A stretch of 64,000 nt of DNA from Halolamina pelagica. Lineage in GTDB: Archaea; Halobacteriota; Halobacteria; Halobacteriales; Haloferacaceae. Made by a program: the position numbers and the translations under genes. Numbering within the stretch: the stretch's first letter is position 1; the number at the start of each line of letters is the position of its first letter. This document shows, one piece after another, positions 59,972 to 64,000 of this stretch. The notes beneath the pieces were generated by a model, which made no database searches, was not told the DNA's origin, and saw nothing but the letters and a program-made list of their open reading frames with translations. Location of the stretch: assembly GCF_900115675.1 (NCBI RefSeq), contig NZ_FOXI01000002.1, forward strand, positions 62,001 to 126,000, written 5' to 3'.

Positions 59972-60021
59972 ACCGACTGGCTCATAAAGCCGCCGAACCG
60001 ACTGGCTCATAAAGCCGCCGA
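59972..60021. repeat. Perfect 25-bp tandem duplication carrying a promoter element
   Basis: The 25-bp unit accgactggctcataaagcc... occurs at 59972-59996 and again, identically, at 59997-60021. On the minus strand each copy contains CTTTATGAG, a TATA-like element. The nearer copy is 25-31 nt before the start of the 36-aa peptide gene, the expected spacing for a leaderless haloarchaeal promoter. The outer copy is 25 bp further upstream and only a few bases from the stop of the DICT gene. Confidence 0.6.
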
Positions 60022-60028
60022 CCCCGAC

Positions 60029-60805
60029 TCAGAGCTTCCGCCGGACGTAGTCGTCGACGGGCAGCGCCTCGTCGGGATCGGTGGTGAAGAAGCCGTCCCA
60101 GACGCCGGTCTCGTCTTGGACCGCGAGCAGCGCGTAGGGGTCGGGCGCAGCCGGACCCGCAGCCTCGGGCGGGCGGTGGATCACGAACCACGAGTCGCGG
60201 TAGTCCGCCGAGTCGCCGGCGTGGACGCTGACGCCGAGTTCGGTCGCCCAGTCGGTGCCGCCGTCGTCGACGCCGTAGACGTGCGTTTCGACGTCGCTCG
60301 CACCCAGTTTTTCGTAGACGCGATGGGTCCCCTGCTCGTCGACGATCCGCGAGAGCCGCTGGAAGGAGGCGCGGTGCGTGCCGGCGTCCTGCTGCCACGC
60401 GGCGCGCTCGATGTGCCGGGAGACGGCGATCAGGAGGAGCTTCTCCTTGTGGGACTGGGGGTACCCACGGATCCGGAAGTTCACCCCCTCGAGTCCCTCG
60501 ACGACGGCCGGGATGCTCGTCTCCTCGAGGGTGGTCGAACCCGTGACGAACGCGTCGGAGTTGGTGAACAGCAGCGACGACGACACCGCGTCGAGCGGCG
60601 ACTCCGCGAGCACCTCGCCGGACTCGTCCAGCAGCAACACGGTGTCCTCGGTGACCCCTTCGACGTCGGCCTCGTCGACGGTCACCGGCTGCTCGGTGAA
60701 CACCCCTGCGAGCATCGACCGGAGCTGTTCGGGTTGGCTTCGGTTCGCGAGCACCAGTCCCCGCTGGACCCCCTCGTGGTCCTCGACGAACCGTCTGAGC
60801 GACAT
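60029..60805 (-). CDS. DICT-domain sensory protein
   Basis: A 258-residue protein. The N terminus (MSLRRFVEDHEGVQRGLVLANRSQPEQLRSM) and the following alpha/beta core match, as I recall, the DICT domain found with diguanylate cyclases and two-component systems. No output domain is attached, so it may be a stand-alone sensor. ATG 60805 is chosen; an alternative at 60832 adds nine residues. It is divergent from the 105-aa membrane protein. Confidence 0.72.
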   Translation of the reverse strand: MSLRRFVEDHEGVQRGLVLANRSQPEQLRSMLAGVFTEQPVTVDEADVEGVTEDTVLLLDESGEVLAESPLDAVSSSLLFTNSDAFVTGSTTLEETSIPAVVEGLEGVNFRIRGYPQSHKEKLLLIAVSRHIERAAWQQDAGTHRASFQRLSRIVDEQGTHRVYEKLGASDVETHVYGVDDGGTDWATELGVSVHAGDSADYRDSWFVIHRPPEAAGPAAPDPYALLAVQDETGVWDGFFTTDPDEALPVDDYVRRKL

Positions 60806-60903
60806 TTCGTGGGGCGTTCTGCAGTCGACCACATATTCCCTTCGGCCTCGCAGTCACGACACCGGAACAACACCTTTGTCGGCGGTAGCCGAACCGCCCG
60901 GAC

Positions 60904-61221
60904 ATGGCCCTCCGGACGGACGAACTCGGTTCGGTGCTGTTCGGTCGCATCACGCTCGGCGTCTTCGTCGCCGCCGGCACACTGATCGCGCTTGCGGAGT
61001 GGAACGTGCTCCCCCGGGAAGCCCTCCTCGTCGGCGCGCCGGCGATCGCCGCCGCGCTCCTGCTCGACACGTTCCTGTACAACGAGTTCCTCGTCGCTGG
61101 CGGTCCCCCGTGGCTCTGGGTGGAGATCTACGCGTTCCTCTACGTCCAAGCCGTCGTCGTCGGCGCCGCGGCGTACACGCTCCGGCGCTACTGGGCCGAG
61201 GACGTAGTCGTCAAGGACTGA
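60904..61221 (+). CDS. Small three-span membrane protein, unknown function
   Basis: A 105-residue protein with three hydrophobic stretches (about 15-31, 40-58 and 72-92) and a conserved-looking charged N terminus RTDELGSVLFGR. No signature recognised. It lies 59 nt before the M20 dipeptidase gene and may share its transcript. Confidence 0.62.
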   Translation: MALRTDELGSVLFGRITLGVFVAAGTLIALAEWNVLPREALLVGAPAIAAALLLDTFLYNEFLVAGGPPWLWVEIYAFLYVQAVVVGAAAYTLRRYWAEDVVVKD

Positions 61222-61280
61222 GTCTCGGCAAGATCCGGATCCTTGCGACCCTTTACCTCACTCCGGTCCTCCCGGGGCGT

Positions 61281-62660
61281 ATGGACCAGACAACCGACGA
61301 GACCATCGAGGACCGGTTCGACGCGTATCTGGCGGACCTGACCGAACTGGTCGCGCAGCCGTCGATCAGCGCCACGGGGGAGGGGATCCGCGAGTGCGCG
61401 CGCCACGAGCGCGACCTCTGCTTGGAGTACGGCTTCGACGAGGCCGAGATCGTCGAGACCTCGGGCCACCCGTCCGTACTGGCCCGGGCCTACGTGGGCA
61501 ACGACCCCGACAACGACGCCCCGACGGCACTGGTGTACGGGCACTACGACGTACAGCCCGTCGACCCCGAGCAGTGGACCAGCCCACCGTTCGAGCCGGA
61601 GATCCGCGTCGAGGACGGCGAGGAACTGCTGTACGGCCGCGGCACCGTCGACAACAAGGGCCAGCACTTCACCTACCCCTGCGCGGTCCGGACGCTCCGG
61701 GACACCACGGGCCTCCCCTGTAACGTCACCCTGATACTCGACGGCGAAGAGGAGAGCGGCAGTCCCAACCTCTTCGACGCCGTGGAAGCCCGTGAGGCCG
61801 ACCTCGCGGCCGACGTGTCGATCAACTCCGACGGGCCCGTCGACGGCTCCGGGCGCCCGAGCGTGAGTTTCGGCAACCGGGGAATTCTCGTCGTCGGCCT
61901 CGACGTGAGCGGGCCCGAAAGTGACCTCCACTCCGGCCACTACGGCGGCGCGGTCCCAAGCCCAGCGTGGGAGCTGATCCGTCTCCTCGGCACGATGCGG
62001 GACGAACACGGCCGCATCGCCGTCGACGGGTTCTACGACGAGGTGGCGGGCGTTCCCGAACCGGACCGCGACCTGCTCGACGAGTTCGAGCCCGATCCCG
62101 ACCAGCTCCAGGCTGACCTGGAGATCGGCGGCTTCCAGAACGGCCCCGGCGAGACCTTCCTCGAGAAGACGCTCTACTACCCGTCGCTCAACGTCAACGG
62201 GCTCGCCAGCGGCCACGGCGAGGCGGGGTTCAAAACCATCGTCCCGAGCGACGCCTCGGCGACGATCGACGTGCGCCTCGTGGTGGACCAGGATCCAGAC
62301 CGCATCTTCGAGTTGTTCGAACAGCACGTCGAGGACCACGCCGACGACCGGTTGGGGACGACCGTCACCTACCACGCCAGCATGGACCCGATGCGGACGC
62401 CGATCGACACGCCGTACTTCGACCCCATCGTCGACGCGGTCACCGACGGCTGGGGCGAGGAACCGGTCGTGAAGCCGTCGACGGGCGGTTCGGCGCCGTA
62501 CGCGCTGTTCACCGACTACCTCGGCCTCCCGCACGCGAGCATCCCGTACGGACAGAACGACAACAACCAGCACTCGCCCGACGAGCGGTTCGCCGTCGAG
62601 CACTTCCGGAAGGGGATCCGGACCAGCGCGCGCCTGCTGGACGCCGTCTCGACGGTCTGA
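61281..62660 (+). CDS. M20 family dipeptidase/carboxypeptidase
   Basis: A 459-residue dimetallic peptidase. Metal-site motifs are GHYDVQPVD (His, Asp), GRGTVDNKG (Asp bridging) and DGEEESGSPN (catalytic Glu pair), then HSGHYGG and the C-terminal NDNNQHSPDERF (His). The dimerisation domain lies in residues about 190-310. Likely a cytosolic di/tripeptidase of the CPG2/PepV-related group; the substrate is not certain. Confidence 0.92.
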   Translation: MDQTTDETIEDRFDAYLADLTELVAQPSISATGEGIRECARHERDLCLEYGFDEAEIVETSGHPSVLARAYVGNDPDNDAPTALVYGHYDVQPVDPEQWTSPPFEPEIRVEDGEELLYGRGTVDNKGQHFTYPCAVRTLRDTTGLPCNVTLILDGEEESGSPNLFDAVEAREADLAADVSINSDGPVDGSGRPSVSFGNRGILVVGLDVSGPESDLHSGHYGGAVPSPAWELIRLLGTMRDEHGRIAVDGFYDEVAGVPEPDRDLLDEFEPDPDQLQADLEIGGFQNGPGETFLEKTLYYPSLNVNGLASGHGEAGFKTIVPSDASATIDVRLVVDQDPDRIFELFEQHVEDHADDRLGTTVTYHASMDPMRTPIDTPYFDPIVDAVTDGWGEEPVVKPSTGGSAPYALFTDYLGLPHASIPYGQNDNNQHSPDERFAVEHFRKGIRTSARLLDAVSTV

Positions 62661-62672
62661 TCGGTCGCGCGA

Positions 62673-64000
62673 TCAGTCTTCCCGCTCCAGCGCCGCCAGA
62701 ATCGGTTCGAACTTCAACCCGACCTCCTCCCACTCGTCCGCCGGATCGCTGTCGGCGACGATGCCGTTGCCCGCGAACAGCGTCGCGCGGCGCCCGCCAG
62801 CGACGGCCGAGCGGATCCCGACCGCGAACTCGCCGTCGCCGTGGGCGTCGAACCAGCCGACGGGGGCGGCGTACCAGCCGCGCTCGAACGTCTCCGTCTC
62901 GCGGATGACGCGCTCGGCGGTCTCGGGCGGGAGGCCACCGACTGCGGGCGTCGGGTGGAGTGCGTCGACGAGGTCGAGCACGTGGGGATCGCCGTCGAGG
63001 TCGGCCTCGATGGGCGTGTGGAGGTGCTGGACCGTCGCGAGTTTCCGGACGCCCTGCTCGGCGACGGTCACCTCGCCCATCGGCGCGAGCCGCTCCTCGA
63101 TCGCCTCGGCGACCAGCGCCTGCTCGTGCTGGAGCTTCTCGCTCTCGAGCAGCGAATCGGCCAGCGCGGCGTCCTCCTCGGGCGTGTCGCCGCGGGCGAC
63201 CGTGCCGGCGAGCGCGTCCGTCCGCGCGTGATCGCCGTCGAGGTTGACCAGCCGTTCGGGCGGGACGCCGAAGAAGCCGGCCTCGTCTGTCGGCTGGATC
63301 AGGAAGCGGAAGCAGTCGGGGTAGGAGCGCCGCAGGCGTTCGAGCGCGTCAGAGATCGCGACCTCCGCCTCCAGCGTGACCGCGAGCGCGACCGCGAGCA
63401 CGACCTTCCGGAGGTCGCCGGACTCGATTCGCTCGACCGCGGACTCGATCCCCGCGGCCCACGCCGCTTCGGTCGTGGTGCGACGGCTCGCGACGACGCC
63501 CGGTTGGTCGCCCACGGGGCGCATCGCCGGGAGCCGGGCGATCTCGTCGGCGACGGCCGCCAACTCGGCTTCGAGCGCGTCCGTGTCGCCGTCGACGCGG
63601 GTGACCGTGAGGCGGGTAGCGTCGTCGGTGCGGACCAACTGGATCCGCGGGAGCACGAACGTGGCCGGGGGGAACCCCTCCCACGGCGGCGCCGGCTCGT
63701 GGTCGTCGTGGAACGCCGCGCCGCCGAAGAACCGGGGTCTGGCTGGTCCGTCGGGCGTCGTCGCGCCCGCGAACGCCGTTTCGGCGGCGTCCCTGACCGT
63801 TTCGAACCGCTCGGCGCCGTCGCTCGTGAGTCGGACTGCCTCGCCGGCGCCGACCACTTCCAGCCCGTCCGGGGCGGCCCAGTGGACGCGTGGCGCGCCT
63901 CGCCCGGCGAGAAAGGCACGGAACGAGACGTCCGGCACCTCCCGGCTCCGGGAAACGAGCGTCGTCTCTGCCGGATCGACACCGGCCTGCCGCGATGACT
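62673..64000 (-). CDS. menF: Isochorismate synthase (5' end beyond the window)
   Basis: Chorismate-utilising enzyme converting chorismate to isochorismate for menaquinone synthesis. Conserved segments are SGDLRKVVLA, a Mg site around HLHTPIEADL, LVDALHPTPAVGG and the C-terminal FAGNGIVADSDPADEWEEV. The open frame continues to the end of the window with TTLVSRSREVPDVSFRAFL, a conserved N-terminal stretch of this family. The true start is therefore probably outside, although a GTG at 63938 is possible. The stop is 12 nt from the convergent peptidase stop. Confidence 0.9.
   Translation of the reverse strand, partial: SSRQAGVDPAETTLVSRSREVPDVSFRAFLAGRGAPRVHWAAPDGLEVVGAGEAVRLTSDGAERFETVRDAAETAFAGATTPDGPARPRFFGGAAFHDDHEPAPPWEGFPPATFVLPRIQLVRTDDATRLTVTRVDGDTDALEAELAAVADEIARLPAMRPVGDQPGVVASRRTTTEAAWAAGIESAVERIESGDLRKVVLAVALAVTLEAEVAISDALERLRRSYPDCFRFLIQPTDEAGFFGVPPERLVNLDGDHARTDALAGTVARGDTPEEDAALADSLLESEKLQHEQALVAEAIEERLAPMGEVTVAEQGVRKLATVQHLHTPIEADLDGDPHVLDLVDALHPTPAVGGLPPETAERVIRETETFERGWYAAPVGWFDAHGDGEFAVGIRSAVAGGRRATLFAGNGIVADSDPADEWEEVGLKFEPILAALERED

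Noticed and set aside
59735-60010. 91-codon minus-strand ORF across the repeat zone
   Set aside because: Its composition (Arg-rich) is unlike haloarchaeal proteins, and its sequence is only the tandem repeats read through. The 36-aa peptide at 59848-59958 in another frame is more credible.
63936-63938. GTG at 63938 as the start of menF
   Set aside because: The frame stays open to the window edge and encodes TTLVSRSREVPDVSF, which I recognise as conserved N-terminal sequence of this family. The start probably lies outside the window.

Overview
The window is about 64 kb of GC-rich haloarchaeal chromosome. The evidence is strongly acidic proteins throughout, archaeal information-processing genes (RNase P proteins Rpp30 and Pop5, proteasome alpha, diphthamide ligase), a NuoEFG-less complex I, halocyanin-type copper domains, Tat lipoproteins, TATA-like boxes about 27 nt before start codons (leaderless transcripts), and many haloarchaea-only small families. 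I cannot name the genus. No rRNA, tRNA, IS element or CRISPR array was found. Gene density is very high, and no gene-free stretch exceeds 300 bp.

Left part (1-20.3 kb): a lysine/diaminopimelate operon (lysA, dapF, dapE); a stress protein; a zinc-ribbon gene with a palindrome over its start codon; divergent purine genes purB and the PurN-PurH fusion; a complete ECF importer (S component, fused double ATPase, EcfT) of unknown substrate; adenosylhomocysteinase divergent from a FolC-FolP fusion; an operon rpp30 - methyltransferase - pop5 - psmA; then small genes (GNAT, winged helix, monothiol glutaredoxin, IscA-like).

Middle part (20.5-43.7 kb): a PAPS-reductase-like gene with paired TAATTA sites; a compact cluster of a 46-aa membrane peptide, a CHAT (caspase-like) protein and a RecA/KaiC-like protein, which is the best candidate for an undescribed system; diphthine-ammonia ligase; NhaC antiporter with a long leader; a heme-copper oxidoreductase operon whose catalytic subunit lacks the active-site tyrosine and whose subunit II is fused to a halocyanin, so probably an NO reductase rather than an oxidase; a sugar nucleotidyltransferase; regulators; a TrkA-N/DHH nuclease next to a CBS/ParB-like protein; an M24 peptidase; and a siderophore/heme/B12-type ABC importer under a DtxR-like iron box.

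Right part (43.7-64 kb): an eleven-gene minus-strand complex I operon (nuoA-N without EFG, with nuoCD fused and nuoJ split), purE-purK, an Agl23-type membrane protein, a tandem Usp protein, a possible TIM-barrel protein, a repeat-rich intergenic zone with a tiny membrane-peptide gene, a DICT-domain protein, an M20 dipeptidase and the 5'-truncated menF (isochorismate synthase). The respiratory theme is coherent: complex I and menaquinone synthesis would feed a membrane chain whose terminal or detoxifying member here is the putative NO reductase. All family assignments are by motif recognition, without database searches.
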